Assembly: GCA_950097015.1 (NCBI GenBank)
Contig: CATNEN010000033.1
Coordinates: 310,001-374,000, forward strand
Source of the DNA: Macrostomum hystrix
Lineage: Eukaryota > Platyhelminthes > Macrostomidae
Length of the DNA stretch: 64,000 bases
Reading direction: 5' to 3'
Part shown: in pieces, positions 62,929 through 64,000 of the stretch
Position numbering within the stretch: the stretch's first letter is position 1
How the letters are laid out: every line of letters begins with the position of its first letter
The notes under the pieces: generated by a model
Told to the model about the DNA's origin: nothing
What the model saw: the letters and a program-made list of their open reading frames with translations, nothing else
The model's database searches: none
Program-made: the position numbers and the translations under genes

Positions 62929-63770
62929 TTCTGTCTTCTCCCCTTCTCTTCTCCCCTTGTCTCTTCTCCGCTTCTCTTCTCCCTTTCTCTCTTCTCTCCC
63001 TTCCCTCTTCTCCCTTTCTCTCTTCTCTCCCTTCCCTCTTCTCCCTTTCTCTCTTCTCTCCCTTCTCTCTTCTATCCCTTCTCTCTTCTCCCTTTCTCTC
63101 TTCTCTCCCTTCTCTCTTCTATCCCTTCTCTCTTCTCCCTTTCTCTCTTCTCTCCCTTCTCTCTTCTATCCCTTCTCTCTTCTCCCTTTCTCTCTTCTAT
63201 CCCTTCTCTCTTCTATCCCTTCTCTCTTCTCCCTTTCTCTCTTCTCTCCCTTCTCTCTTCTATCCCTTCTCTCTTCTCCCTTTCTCTCTTCTATCCCTTC
63301 TCTCTTCTATCCCTTCTCTCTTCTATCCCTTCTCTCTTCTCCCTTTCTCTCTTCTCTCCCTTTCTCTCTTCTATCCCTTCTCTCTTCTCCCTTTCTCTCT
63401 TCTCTCCCTTCTCTCTTCTATCCCTTCTCTCTTCTCCCTTTCTCTCTTCTATCCCTTCTCTCTTCTCCCTTTCTCTCTTCTCCCTTTCTCTCTTCTATCC
63501 CTTCTCTCTTCTCCCTTTCTCTCTTCTATCCCTTCTCTCTTCTCCCTTTCTCTCTTCTCCCTTTCTCTCTTCTATCCCTTCTCTCTTCTCCCTTTCTCTC
63601 TTCTCCCTTTCTCTCTTCTCTCTTTCTCTCTTCTCTCCTTTATCTCCTCCTTCTCTCTTCTCCCCTTCTCTTTTCTCACCTTTCTGTCTTCTCCCCTTTC
63701 TGTCTTCTCCCCCTTCTCTCTTCTCCCCCTTTCTGTCTTCTCCCCCTTCTCTCTTGCCCCCTCCCTGTCC
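62929..63770. repeat. CT-rich polypyrimidine array in intron 18
   Basis: About 840 bp of CCCTTCTCTCTTCTAT, CCCTTTCTCTCTTCTC and related units with very few purines on the sense strand. Short blocks recur, but unit length varies between about 15 and 17. Confidence 0.93.
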
Positions 63771-64000
63771 TGGGTGTCTCATCCAACGCATGGTGTCCAA
63801 CGCGGACCTGTTGGGCGCCTCTCAGTCTGCGTATAGGGGCTCCCCTGTGGCTAGTAAAGTTAGTTGTTTGCGGCACACAAGTAATCAGTGCTGTTTCTTG
63901 CGGACCCTTCATATCAGTCTATCCTAGAAACTGGCCCACACTCTCCATTTAACTCAATTATTCTGCTGTCCCTTTTCTGTGTCTTCTCCTTTTTCTATCT
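63771..64000. other. End of window inside LYST intron 18
   Basis: No exon-like continuation of the LYST PH-BEACH domain was found here. The sequence turns CT-rich again at the right edge. Confidence 0.6.

Noticed and set aside
63771-63930. Possible LYST exon 19
   Set aside because: The frames here lack the expected PH-BEACH continuation (Trp-rich FSW and W..R segments) and no convincing acceptor precedes them.
19152-64000. Excess of array periods divisible by three as a sign of coding function
   Set aside because: About half of the LYST intron arrays have such periods against a third expected; with around 22 arrays this is not persuasive, and all are bounded by good splice sites.

Overview
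The window is nuclear DNA from an animal. It contains no bacterial-style operons. It holds one large, heavily split gene on the + strand, with GC-rich exons, AT-rich introns, GT-AG splice sites, tRNA-derived SINEs and an extreme load of tandem repeats. The combination of Ala/Leu/Arg-rich GC-rich coding sequence and pervasive minisatellites fits a lophotrochozoan such as a free-living flatworm, but that is only an inference; the species cannot be read from the sequence.

The gene is LYST (lysosomal trafficking regulator; CHS1/beige in mammals, mauve in flies), a giant BEACH-family protein. I could assemble 18 consecutive coding exons from 19086 (ATG, with an in-frame stop 21 bases upstream) to 60685. 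All phases agree across the introns and the exons sum to 9384 bases, or 3128 codons. Collinear matches to vertebrate LYST, from memory, run from the N-terminus through the concanavalin-A-like domain and the YVC..NKFYFSL segment to the start of the PH-BEACH domain. The rest of the PH domain, the BEACH domain and the WD40 repeats must lie beyond base 64000. The protein is a cytosolic scaffold that controls lysosome and lysosome-related organelle size and traffic.

Layout: 1-19085 is upstream sequence with no convincing gene. It has a pair of inverted 22-bp arrays (1-345 and 1588-3797), a SINE (5001), a decayed non-LTR retrotransposon fragment running into a 30-bp array (5950-6950), a CpG-rich promoter-like block (about 7000-8450), and 31-bp and 51/53-bp arrays. 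From 19086 to 64000 LYST exons alternate with introns, and almost every intron longer than 300 bases is filled by its own tandem array. Intron 14 alone is 11.6 kb and carries a 5.6-kb array of about 180 copies of a 31-mer plus six other arrays. By rough addition about 30 kb of the 64 kb is tandem repeat.

Most long open frames on either strand are artefacts of arrays whose period is divisible by three. The points most worth a second look are the one-intron-one-minisatellite pattern, arrays that run directly into the 3' splice site, the array of 17 perfect TGACGTCA sites in intron 15, nested unit-multiple duplications inside the large arrays, and a SINE subfamily carrying a perfect 15-nt palindrome.
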